A stretch of DNA of 64,000 nucleotides from Cylindrodendrum hubeiense. Taxonomy: Eukaryota; Ascomycota; Sordariomycetes; Hypocreales; Nectriaceae. The stretch spans positions 186,001 to 250,000 of the forward strand of contig JAANBB010000019.1 of NCBI GenBank assembly GCA_014621425.1, read 5' to 3'. A program made the translations under genes and the position numbers. The notes below the pieces were generated by a model. That model did no database searches and was not told the DNA's origin. It was given only the letters and a program-made list of their open reading frames with translations. Shown here one piece after another: positions 10,678 through 22,336 of this stretch; position 1 is the stretch's first letter; the number at the start of each line of letters is the position of its first letter.

Positions 10678-11306
10678 CCCCTCTGTTCTCGTATTAGCGA
10701 TGTCGAGTCTATCTGTCACGTTGTCCGCTCACCATGTGCAGCAAAGATGTAACGTACCCTACAACCACTACTCGCTAAAGGTAGTGTGTGAGGAAAAGGC
10801 ACAAGAGATGGCCAGAGACTCAACAACCCACCCACAAAAAGCAGGTGTTGTGACTATGGTAATGCCGGCACAAAGGCGATGCGTCTGCACTATCGGCAAA
10901 GGCGTAGATAAAAGACTCTCAAAGTGAACAAAATAGATCATCCTCACCGATGCTATCAACTGGCATCATCTTATTAAACGGCTCACAATACAATGCCGCA
11001 AAGATAGGCCAAAAAGGAACGTATATTGAGCTTGGTAGAAAATCTGCTGCTGGATGCTCATGACAATGCTTCCCGATGCATGAAGGTTGAGAATCCGGGT
11101 GAATCTGACCGAGATCCCTCAATCCTACCCTGCAGCTCTCAATTACTGACCACTGGACCTTATCCAATGACGTGAATATCGGTCGGAATATCCTAAAAGG
11201 GACAATCCGGTTGAATTGGACTAACATCCTAACTGACACATCAGCTAGGAATACCCTTACAGGCATTCCACACCGAGAGACTAGCTATCCCCAACACAGT
11301 AGTTAA

Positions 11307-11400
11307 TAGGTTGCGCACGGCACATTCATTCAGGGGCCTTAGTATTCAATAGAGTGTGGTCCAGAAGATGATCAGTGTTTTGATCATTGATGCCTCCAGA
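11307..11400 (+). repeat. diverged direct repeat, copy B
   Basis: Second copy of the 10583-10677 segment, about 720 bp downstream in the same orientation. Differences in the core are C/T and G/A, which is what repeat-induced point mutation leaves in duplicated fungal DNA; the sample is too small to prove it. Confidence 0.6.
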
Positions 11401-13543
11401 GGGTAGTTCAAATCCCATCCCCAATCAAACAGCATCATAAATCAGTGCAATTATTAGATTCTATATTCACAATGTATTGATTCTGAATTTCGTGATAGAA
11501 TACGACGGCGATGAATCTATCAGTACGTGTATCATTCGCTTTCTTCCTTGCATAATGTGGATAACATGCGGTGGAAAATGTCGTAGCCAAAACTAAATCA
11601 CCGTGAGCTGTATAAAAACATCGGGTACACATTATACATCCTTTCGTCATCACTCAAGGTATGATTAGATGAATCGTTTCATGATCAGCGGCATCGGCCC
11701 GTCTTGGCGCAACGCAACGGCAGCAACGGCAGTCGCAGGTAGGAGCCGGAGTGGGTAATTGAGGGCGGTGGGCGAAAAATGTGCAATCTAGCCCAACAGT
11801 ATCGACAAAGTCGAGGCATGGAGAGATAGGAGCAGGTATGATGACCTGTCGCCTGCATTAACTTCCGAGGGAGCTTAATGGTCTGAGAGGACAGTGTGAA
11901 GCTGGGAGTAGCCGGTCGCAGCGACAAGGATAGCGATAGCAACGGGGAGCCATCCGGTAACGTTAAAAGGTCAAAACTGTGGATGAAGAGTGGAGACGAA
12001 CATAGTCACGACATCGGACTGCCGGGACACTAATTGAAAGGCGACATTTGCCGTCTTGGCGCGTCGATGAGTCGTGCGTCCGTGTGTAGGAAATTCATCT
12101 CCTTTCTCCCATCCGAACAATCAAGTTTACGGCGTGGGTCATCTTTCACGATCACAACCAAACAGCTTCTTTCCGTCGTATTTACCGTGCATCAACCTAC
12201 AGCGCTTACATTACCTCTTGAAAAAAGGGATGCATGGGATGTGAATAAAAGCTCCTGGTCTGTTACGAACCAAGGGCTATCAGGACCGTAGTTATGGATG
12301 AGACTAGATATAATTGAAAATTGGATCTAAGTTATCGGAATCTGTTCACAAATCATGATAATACAAATAGCATCGCAACTAAATTGCCTAACTTAACGCA
12401 AAAACAATAACTCGTACCCTGATGACAACTCCGTCTTCCAGGAGCGACTGCAATAGAAGGACGCATTTGCCCCAAATAGATACGACAGCTTATCTATTGT
12501 GCACCAACCAAATAATTTAGAGAATCGCTGTCAGATTATAGTTTCGTACCTTAACGTCTAATTTGCACTGCCCGCGTATCTTCTTGCCGGCCGAAGCCTG
12601 GACCGTGTTCAGGCACCCATGGAGCACTGCAGGTGGGTAACCCAAAATTACAAATCTTCTGCACCGCTAAAGACCAACCAGCAAGCTGTCTTCGTAACTC
12701 GGGGCTTCGGCCCCGTGCACGGAGCAAAAAAGATGGATACGAGAAAAAAGGTCGTTGGAGACCCAGTTAATATACTGATTTCGAAACGGCCGAATTCGTA
12801 CAAGTGGGATCTTGAAAATGGTGCTTTTTGTTCTTATCGCCGATGGGTAGTACGAATATCATCAGTGCTTCGCTCTACCCCAGGCTCGCAACGATGGAGT
12901 TCGTGTCCAGCGGACCCTAAGGCTGTCTTGAGACTTCATTTATTGCCATTGGTTTGAAATGGTCAGGTCGGCACTAGAATACCCGGAGAAGCGTCTCCTG
13001 AAGCAATGTCACGTTGGATGAAGCGCGTGGCTAGAGGAGACGCACCAGGCGACGTAGCAGGTGACTAAATTATCATGCCATGCAATTCCAGAAGAGCAGA
13101 AGTGGCTTGTCTTGAATGGGGGACTGGAACTCCTCGTTGGACCGATATACCTGGCGGTATGGCGATCTCAGGCTTCAGGATACAAAGTTCCCGGGACTAG
13201 GCATCCCTGAAGGAGTCGGCACGTCAGTGTGCCCCCGAACCTTGGCAGCTTAATAAAATTCAGACGTGCAGGAATTATCGTCCATGGCCTTAGATCGAAG
13301 TTGATTGGGTGCTTCGCACTTCGCTTTGGTTTCAAAGTGGCGGAGTTCGTATCCAGAGGCCATACTCTATTCCCGGTGATGTATCCTCTCCATTCCATGG
13401 TCCGTAATGCTTCGTCATTTCGGATTTTAAATGCTAATCAAGGTATATATCTCCAGTTGTGTCCGTCTTAACATTTCCATTTTGTATCCTTTCAGCTCTG
13501 TATTCCATCGAACCTTCCGAGTATCTCCAACTTGCTCAGAACA

Positions 13544-16500
13544 ATGGATCAAGCATCAATCGCCACGATGGACCAGAGACTCTCCAGCTCCGACATTGCA
13601 GCTCTATTGCTTCAACTTTACGACTTAGCGCCATCGCAGATCTCAGACAGTCGGCAATTTGAGGCGCTTCGAAAAGCAGACATACAGAAGACCCAGCTTT
13701 TGGCCTCGATTCCAGCAACTTCAGAGACACCCTCATACCGGCCATTGCACATGTTGTACCACCTATTGACAGAAATTCCTGGTCCCTGTCCTGCCTTCGA
13801 TCTTATCATTTGCCACGCGCGGCTTTTCAAAATTCTCCCAGAGGAGGCGAAGGCACGACGTAACGTCGACTGGAGTTGGCTTGTTGATGCAACAGCAAAG
13901 CTCGTCAAACAGTCCTGCGGTTCATTCTATCAATTTCTTGGCTGCAGTGAAAAGCCCGCGTTGCGATCAACAACCAATGACTACATCACACATGCTGTAT
14001 TGCATCATTTTGTGACAAACTTTCGACTGCCAGTCACGCACAGTCAACAGAAGCCCGTGGTTGGCATTGCTCTGCCCAACGGTCCCCTATTAGCAGCAAC
14101 TTGTATTGCTGTTACCAGCTACTATACAGCGGCTCCTATCAATCAAGCAACAAGTCCGGGCCAATTCCAGGCAGACATTCTCCAGGCTGGAGCGGACATT
14201 ATTCTTACTACGGAGGATGACTACAAGAAGCTTCAACTGGACTCTTGGGTTACGAGCCGCAATATTCAGGTTTTCATCATGGACTGGACTCCAGGAGACA
14301 ACATCAGTATGCGGACACTGGCTGGAGGGCCACTGTTGGATCTCGATCTGACAATCACAAAGCCCAACCAGGGAGATGATATCGGAATGATCCTATTCAC
14401 CAGTGGTACATCCGGCACGAAGAAGGTGGTTCCCTTAACGACGCACTCAATCATTGCGGGAATTGCATTCGTTAAGGAATCTTGGGGCCTAGCACCTAAC
14501 GATATCTGCCTCAATATGATGCCTCTATACCACGTGTAAGTTGTTGGCACATACATCCACATTCCAAAAATCTAACTTGTCTACACAGCGGCGGCCTCGT
14601 CAGGAACATATTTGCACCTATTTTCTCGAACGGCTCCACCGTATGCTGTACCGCCTTCGATCCAAACCTCTTCTGGGACGTTGTTCAAAATATCCAACCA
14701 ACGTGGTACTATGCCTCTCCCTCAATGCACTCCCTTATCCTCAGCGAGGCCGCCGCACGCCCTGAAGCCTTAAGGGAAAGCCATATTCGGTTGGCCTGTA
14801 ATGCTGCTGGTGGTCTTCTCCCATCATTGGCATGTCAACTACGAGACACATTCGACTGCGTTGTGCTACCCAGCTACGGGATGACAAAGTAAGCAACCTG
14901 GGCGGGCTTATATGTGTTATCGCGAACTAACTTTTGAACCAGATGCATGCCGATCTCTACCCCACCCTTGGACTACCAACTTGATCGTGAGGGCACCTCT
15001 GGCATCAGCACTGGACCTGAGATTGCTATTCTGAATGGATCAGAGACATTACAATCGTCTGGGATAGTCGGAAGAATCTGTGTACGGAGTGAGCCCGTCT
15101 TTCCTGGCTATCTGAAGTCAGACGGTACCTATGATAGGTCACCATTTAATAAGGACGGGTGGTTCGACACTGGCGACCTTGGGTATATCGATAGTGATGG
15201 CTATCTCTACATCACTGGCCGCAGCAAGGAAGTTATCAACCGCGGAGGAGAGCTGATATCGCCCTTTGAGGTTGAGAACGCCATTATCTCGGCCTCCCTA
15301 TCTGATTCCCCAATCAACGGGCGGGTCAACCAGGCCCTCGTCTTCTCAGCATGCCACGACATATTACAGGAGGTAGTGGCAGTGGTATTGGTCTGTCCAG
15401 TTGGCAAGCCACGAGTGGACCTCAAGGCCCTCCATGCCGCTTTGCGATCATCCCTACAACAAGCAAAATGGCCTACTTTCATTGTTTATATGGATGATCT
15501 TCCTAAGAACAATAACAAGATCCTTCGAATTCAACTTGGCCAGCGACTTGGGATTCCCGATCTAACAGACGATACACCCTACCTTGGACGTCATTGGGAG
15601 GCGGCATGCCCACCCTCCGATACGGCTCTTTCTGTCCCAATCAAGGCCTCTCCTTGCTCAGTAAACTACGACTACCTACTATCACAACTCCAAAAGCTAG
15701 TCCCAGATACTATCCAAGTCCATTGCCGGAGAGATCCCCGAGACGGCGGCGTTGAAGCCTTTCTGGCTCCAGAAGACATCACTGAAAAAACGTTACATCC
15801 CAACATCATAAGTGATATTCACCAGCAACTGGGGCAGTCAATTCATAACTTTATGGTGCCTGGCTTGAGCCAAATTCACTCAATGCCCAACCCATTCGAA
15901 AAGGACATCCATGGCAAAATCGACGAAGGGCAGCTCCAAGAAGAACTTGATGAGCTCCTGTGCGCAGCAATGGAGAACTTGGGATCTACCGAGGGGCTAG
16001 TAACGAAGGCCTTCGCAGACACGCTATCACGCCTACCTAACGATATCCCAAATGACATTGACTTTTTTAGTCTTGGAGGCGATTCATTGCGAGCTGGACG
16101 ATTGATATCGGTTCTACGTGCCCAATTCAACGTGAACCTTCCCATCGGTTTGGTTTTCAACAACGGCACCGTTGAAGCCCTAGCTTCCCACATTGACCAG
16201 ACAATCAAGGATTTCCCCCTTGATAATGGTAACGAGGACAATGTCGTTGGGTGCTCCAAGACTTACAGCTCTACCAACCCATTCCTCATGCTGCTGCAGT
16301 TAGTCCCACTGGTGTTTATCTACCCGTTAAGACGGGCATTTCAGGGGACTGCCTTTATAGTGGCGCTCGCTTACAGCCAATTCCTCCCCACCAACAACTC
16401 GATCCCCGGCAGGCTACTCAACGTAGTAGCCTCTATCGCAATTTCTAGCATCGCTACCCGAATCATTGCTCCTATCTTCGGTATTATCTGCAAATGGCTT

Positions 16501-18738
16501 ATAATTGGCCGGTACCAGGAAGGTTTGTACCCGATGTGGTCGTTCTACCATACCCGCTGGTGGCTAGTTCAGAAGATCACCAGTGTTTGCGGTATGGGCA
16601 TTTTTAATACAACCGATGCGACTCAACGACTCTACCACCGTCTCATGGGAGCCAAGATTGGTAGCCATGTGAAACTCGCTGAAACAGCTCTTGGGGAGTG
16701 GGATCTCTTAGATATTGGAGACAATACGGACCTTAACCAATGCATCTGCCGGCCTTTTGCAGCTGAAGGCAATACGTCGATGTATTTGGGCCGGATTTCA
16801 ATTGGCGGAAACCGTTCAGTCGGTGTGGCATCTATCATTGCTCCAGGCGCAACAATACCGCCCAACACATGCATTGGCATCAATTCATCCAGTTGGGAGT
16901 TGGAAGATGCAGACGAGGCGTACCGGTCGTCAAGCGATATTAAAAAGCCGCACTGGCTTTTAATATGCTTATTCACCGTGCCGCTTCGTCTTCTCTCCGG
17001 GTTTCTACCACTTTTGCCCTGGATGTGTGGCCTCCTCGGTATGGTGATACACGGGTCAACCGTCAGTCAATCTCCTATCTTACACATCATCAATTGGTAC
17101 GCACACGCAGAGCGGATAGGCTACCATTATCTTGCACTAGCCTTGAAATGCTTTCTTGGCCCTATCATCCTATTCGGCTTCACAATCATAGTTAAGGTGA
17201 TGTTGGATATTGCATTCGGCGAGCTTCGTCCTGGTTCAGCTGGGCAAGGTACTGTGTCCACTTGGAGGGCTCATCTCATCAAAAGCATTCTCCCTACTCC
17301 ACGGCTACATGACGTTACCGGTCTATTTGGCCAGCATTATGAGGCCACCTCAGTCGCCCTCCGGATGCTCGGTGCTAGAGTCGGTAAACGTGTGTATTGG
17401 CCTGGAACTGGGCCTCACATCGGTGACTACCACTTGCTTGATGTTGGGAATGAAGTCGTCTTTGGATCGCGCACCAATCTGATCACATCAGACAACATCG
17501 GCTCTGAGACAATTACTATCGGAAATCGAGCAATGATTGCTGATCGTGTCTGTCTTTTACCCGGTGTGAACATTGGAGACCGCGTCACTATGGGATCTGG
17601 TGCTTTAACGAAGAGAGGCAAGCAATATCCGGCCGATGGGGTCTACGTTGGATCCAAGGGCGGAGATTCCGTATGTCTCTCAACCGGACGCCAGTTACAA
17701 CAGCGGGAAGTCACCTCCAGGTCGACAAGGATGCAGCACATGAGTAGCGATAACACGCTCACTGCCGACAGCAAAGATCCTGTCATAACTAGGACTATTC
17801 CCCATGTCAACAGTCAAGATACACTCACAGATGGCCCTGGTATTCCTGGACAACGCTCTACCACATCTAACCCTACTGTGGATAGCAGCACAAATGAGAG
17901 TTCTGAAGCCGATGCATCCGATGACCTTTCACCATTTGGTAGGGCATTCTACTTAAAACAAGCCCCATATTGGGTTCTCGGTCCTCTCATCATCTTCTTT
18001 TACTCATCTTTTCTGACTCTCTTTGGTTCTCTCTACTGGAATGTTGCAAGCATCTCTTCGATTCAATTCGTTAACCTCATCATCAAATTCCTTCCGCCTA
18101 GTGTTGGGGTTGGATATGATATCCTGACTCTCTTCTTACTTTCCTTTGGTGCTATCGCCATCATTACTACTCTCCAAGCGATCTTGGCACTTGCGATTGT
18201 GGTAGGGGCCAAGTGGATATTGCTCGGCCGGCGGAAACCAGGCAACTATGATTGGGATAAATCATCGTATTGCCAACGGTGGCAAGCCTTCCTGGCCATT
18301 GAGAAAATCCGCCGAAAGTGCTATCAGAACCAAGGTATCCTTGGCCTCCTCACCGGAACGAATTGGATTGTGCTGTATTTCAGAGCAATGGGCAGTACTA
18401 TCGGCAAAGACTGTGCTTTATTCGCAAATGGGATGCCTAGTTTGATGTTCACGGAGCCTGATCTGATAACGCTAGGGGATCGAGTTACGATTGACGATGC
18501 TAGTGTTGTTGCTCATATCAATACTCGGGGAAAATTCGATCTGAATAGGCTGGAAATCGGCGATAGGTGTGTGCTTAGAACGGGCAGCAGGCTTCTTAGT
18601 GGTGCAACCATGAAGAAGGATAGTTGTTTGCTCGAGCACACACTTATTATGGGAGGCGATGTTGTGGAAGAGAGGTCAACTATGCAGGGCTGGCCAGCAG
18701 AGCCATTCTTCAGAAAGAGGGTTGATCTCCAAAGTTAG
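13544..18738 (+). CDS. membrane NRPS-like enzyme with adenylation, carrier and three beta-helix domains (Pls-like architecture)
   Basis: Exons 13544-14535, 14589-14888 and 14943-18738; 1695 residues. An in-frame ATG at 13532 is possible. Adenylation domain to about residue 640: FTSGTSGTKKVVPLTTH (about 285), MMPLYHVGG across intron 1, SYGMTK across intron 2, GWFDTGDLGYI and GRSKEVINRGGELISP. The carrier domain attachment site is FFSLGGDSLRAG near residue 805. After it come three cycles of hydrophobic segments (about 878-953, 1102-1188, 1439-1524), each followed by a hexapeptide-repeat left-handed beta-helix (about 997-1080, 1239-1320, 1580-1664). This order matches epsilon-poly-lysine synthetase, where the tandem C-terminal domains join monomers. 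The adenylation core, with P-L-Y-H-V-G-G, looks like acyl/aryl-CoA ligases, so the monomer may not be an amino acid. No condensation domain of the HHxxxDG type is present. Confidence 0.88.
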
Positions 18739-20222
18739 TTGTGGTTTCTTGACACGCAACGGGAGTGGAGAAGCAATTGTCTCAAGTTTCATTTGTCCGA
18801 TACATAGTAGGTAGCTATTAAAAGTCTTTTATCTCAAACCTCAGGAAGGAGTCATTCGTCTATCAAAGACACATCTTGCCAATCACGCCCTTATGTGTTG
18901 TTTGAAGGTCAAACAAAGTGCCCATGATTATCCAAGTTTTGTGATAATTGAGACGCTAGTCTAATCTAGGCCTAGTTAACCGTTGGTGGACTACTCCGTA
19001 CTTTAGTCCAAATTTGACCGACGTCCCGCATTTTAGAGTTTGAAGAGATGACGATTTTGAAGAAGAGTCAATCAGCCCAACCAATCTCGCATGGCCGCTA
19101 TAACCCAGTACTTGATTTAAGAACTGACCAATACCCAATGATGTCAATTTCTACAATGACTTAGCTGAGCTGCTGATTTCACAGAGCCTTGCCCCATATC
19201 TGGGCGGTGCATAGGTATAGGGTAGTCAGCAAGCTCGTGAGCAGGATTCACATCTCAGTCATTACTTTGACGAATGAAGAAGAACGGCTGGCGACATTAT
19301 CACTTTACTGACGCTCTTCTGGAACTCTACTGTTGTTTTCCTGACACGTCCCGTATTTAAATGATATACCACATCTTAGGTCGGCGCAGGTGAGATTTTG
19401 AACGGTGACACTATGACAAGAAGATTCCAGGCGGGTACCAGCTCCATAGATTGAGGTGGAGCAATGCGTCGAGCTCGCTCCATGACGCCCATTTTCTTAA
19501 GACATTGACTCCAACACAGTCCAGGCATGTATCAATCTTGTAATCATTTTACTCCTAGCTGATCCTAACAACCACCTGATGCCATCTGTCTGTAGTTCTA
19601 GCCATTGCTCAAATGCCACATTCCCTCCTATGAATTTGCCCTCCCCGGCAGGCATCACATCGATCGGTGTTTCGTCGGATTCCGGGGTTGTGCTCGTCGC
19701 TGTCTCCCCGAGCTGCCTCCGCTTGCTCCGGGAACGTTCGGTCTTTGCATGAGTTAAAGTGGTACGACCGAGTGGGTTTTGTTGAATATCAATGCCAAGT
19801 TCGGACCGGGTGTCCTCTGTCATGGAAGCCCCGGGTTGCGGCGAGAGCGGGCGGCGAGTGCGGCGGCGGCGAGTGCGGCATCCTCAGCTTTCGCGCACCG
19901 ACCTGCGTAACAATGCTCAACCACGTAGGAAGCTGGATTCGTATCATGAACACTACAAGGATAGATGCGCAAATAGATTACTATACCAATACGTAAGTTA
20001 ATGCGATCTCATTTACCCCTGCATTGAATGCCGAGGCGGCAGCGGCATTTGCAGCGGCAGAGAGTATCCTCTAGACAGAGCCGACTATGGTATCCACTAC
20101 CGAGCGACGAGATGATAGATATAAAACGTATCAATCAACCTCTCAGTTTAAGGAATCACCAACAAATCATTCCATCATCTACATTCCAATCACATTCAAA
20201 CTCCAATCCAACTCCATTCAAA
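18739..20222. other. 1.5-kb intergenic region
   Basis: Separates the NRPS-like gene from the cyanide hydratase-like gene. A 108-codon minus frame (19497-19823) has an ATG start but no recognised motif. A GC-rich patch repeats GGCGAGTGCGG twice around 19852-19878. The final 100 bp contain a TATA box and a CA/TC-rich leader for the next gene. Confidence 0.5.
20120..20126 (+). promoter_or_regulatory. TATA box of the cyanide hydratase-like gene
   Basis: TATAAAA lies about 97 bp before the ATG at 20223, followed by an A/C/T-rich leader free of ATG, as in strongly expressed fungal genes. Confidence 0.55.
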
Positions 20223-21507
20223 ATGGTTGCCACTATTCGCCAGTACAAAGCGGCCTGCGTTCAGTCTGAGCCAGGATGGTTCAATCTCGAGAAGTCGGTG
20301 AAGAAGACCATTGCTCTCATTGAAGAGGCCGGCGAAAAGGACTGCAAGCTGATTGCTTTCCCTGAACTTTGTGAGTTTAACAACCTGATGTATTATCGAC
20401 AGGACTAATAAAATTTAGGGAGTCCCTGGGTATGAATCGCCGATAAACACATTTGCAAGAACCTTCTAACTAGATCCTAAAGATATCCCTACTGGCAGTG
20501 GCGAGTCAACTACCAAGACTCCCTGCCTTTGCTAAAGGAGTACCATCAGAACAGTCTCCGACCCGACTCGGAGGAAATGAGGCGCATTCGTGCTGCAGCA
20601 AAGGCTGCCAAGATCTTTGTCTCCATTGGCTATTCGGAGATTGACGGACATACTCTCTACACCACTCAGGTCATCATCGACCCAAGAGGCGAGGTTATTA
20701 ACCACCGCCGCAAGATCAAGCCCACTCATGTTGAGAAGCTTGTCTTCGGTGAGGGTACCGGTGACACCCTTGACAGCGTTGTTGAGACGGAGATTGGTAA
20801 CCTCGGTCACCTGAACTGCTGGGAGAACGTAAGCAAACTGTTCTTTACTATTCTCCCAACATAACTGACTAGCACAGATGAACCCCTTCCTCAAAGCTCA
20901 TGCTTGCACCCAGCATGAGGAGATTCACGTTGCCGCCTGGCCTGTTTACCCCCCTGCATCGTCTCTTAAGTACCCTGATCCCTACACCAACATTTCCGAG
21001 GTCCAGTCGGACCTTGTCACACCAGCCTACGCCTACGAGACTGGTACTTGGACTCTCGCACCAACCCAGCTTGTGACCCGCGAGGGTGCGCGCCTCAATC
21101 TGCCCAAGCGACTCCAGAATGACGAAGCTGCCGTCGATGGCGAGGCTGCGGTTATTGGAAATGGCTTCGCTCGAATCTACCGCCCTGATGGCTTCCGGGC
21201 TGTCGACGACCCTGCCAAGACCTTTGATGGCATCTTCATTGTTGATGTTGACCTTGATGAGAACCTCCTCACCAAGAGACTGGCTGATTTTGTATGTTGC
21301 GCCCACTTAGCCTCTAAGACATGTTTGTGCTGACTGATTTTGCGGAAACAGGGTGGTCATTACATGCGCCCCGACCTTATTCGCCTGCTGGTGGACAAGA
21401 CCCCGAAGCATTATGTCGTCGATGCTAACTCTACCGACCCAAAGACCTTCACAAGCACCATAGAGCGACTTGGCCTTACGAAGCCTCTCCCGGCGTCGGA
21501 TGAATAA
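20223..21507 (+). CDS. cyanide hydratase / nitrilase-superfamily enzyme
   Basis: Read as exons 20223-20370, 20423-20429, 20483-20828, 20878-21291 and 21352-21507; about 356 residues. The nitrilase triad is visible: Glu48 in AFPEL, Lys129 in [10 protein letters not shown], Cys164 in [12 protein letters not shown], the Cys sitting at an intron-flanked junction. [35 protein letters not shown] and the tail [15 protein letters not shown] match fungal cyanide hydratases, which convert HCN to formamide; a nitrilase acting on organic nitriles is the alternative. The oddity is exon 2: acceptor choice at 20418 would restore the family Trp after the Glu48 strand but breaks the frame by one base, while the acceptor at 20422 keeps the frame with Phe-Pro-Gly. 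Either a shifted acceptor or a one-base insertion has occurred here. Confidence 0.85.
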
Positions 21508-22336
21508 TTATATGCATTAACTTGCCATACCCTAAGTTACTAGGAGCTCAGATATCTATATCTAGATAGCAACCCCTAGACCGACGGGAACGTTGACTGC
21601 TGCCCTCATCCCTCCTCTATTCATCACAATCTTTAAAGTCAGCTTTCGTGTATCATTTGTTGTACTTAGAGATAGTTTAGATTCTACAAAATGATCAGAT
21701 ATTAATTTTGCAATACTCTTACCGTCAGAAACCAGTAGGCAGGCTACTGAGTTGTCATGCGCCAAATGTGGTTGATGATCTTTGACAAATACAGCGCTAG
21801 CAAAGTTCAAAATCCATCAGGACAAGTTTAACAACGAGACACAGAAATTGGGAAAAGGTTCGTCAAGATACTTAGTGTTAGTTAACCCCCTCCTTATTTT
21901 GATCAATCCGGAGGGGGGGGGGGGGGGGGCTACTAGGCAGGCTGTTACTGATGTCTGCCGATCATATGTCGACGCCCAGTGTAGTAAGCCATGAATTCCA
22001 GGTTGAGTGACGTATTTCGCGCATTCTTGCTGGCGAGGTGGAACACTTGCGGCTCTGTACTGGCTCGAGTACTTGACCCTCTGCAGTGTCCGGGTAGTAG
22101 AGAAAACTTCTCCTTTAAACTTACCGTTTCTAATCGACCGCAACCCAACGGGTTCATGCATGCCACCAAGACGACTAATTGCTGGCAATACGATCAGCAT
22201 TATGCTGGCTGTAGCCCTATCCAGCAAGTCAAGTTTCCAAACCAACCAAATATGTGCATTGCATTTATCTTGTGTTTTAATTATATTCTGTAACAAACTC
22301 TTATTGTGAGATTGACTCTGCTCTCCTCTAATATCC
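21508..22336. other. convergent intergenic spacer
   Basis: Lies between two gene 3' ends. No gene is supported; several short frames lack motifs. It contains an uninterrupted run of 17 G at 21913-21929. Confidence 0.5.
21913..21929. repeat. G17 homopolymer
   Basis: Seventeen consecutive G bases in otherwise mixed sequence. It could form a G-quadruplex, vary in length, or be an assembly length error. Confidence 0.9.

Larger units (their letters stand above)
9531..13543. other. 4-kb gene-poor region with decayed repeats
   Basis: No confident gene. The stretch 9600-9900 is AT-rich. Two diverged copies of a ~95-bp segment lie at 10583-10677 and 11307-11400. Several open frames of 60-115 codons have no motif. 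A short hairpin of GGGGCTTCGGCCCC type is near 12704. The last few hundred bases carry the promoter of the NRPS-like gene, with a start codon in good context at 13544. The region looks like a graveyard of mutated sequence. Confidence 0.55.

Noticed and set aside
13544..18738. Calling the large enzyme a classical NRPS or a proven poly-lysine synthetase
   Set aside because: No condensation motif is present and the adenylation core looks like a CoA ligase; only the architecture is Pls-like.
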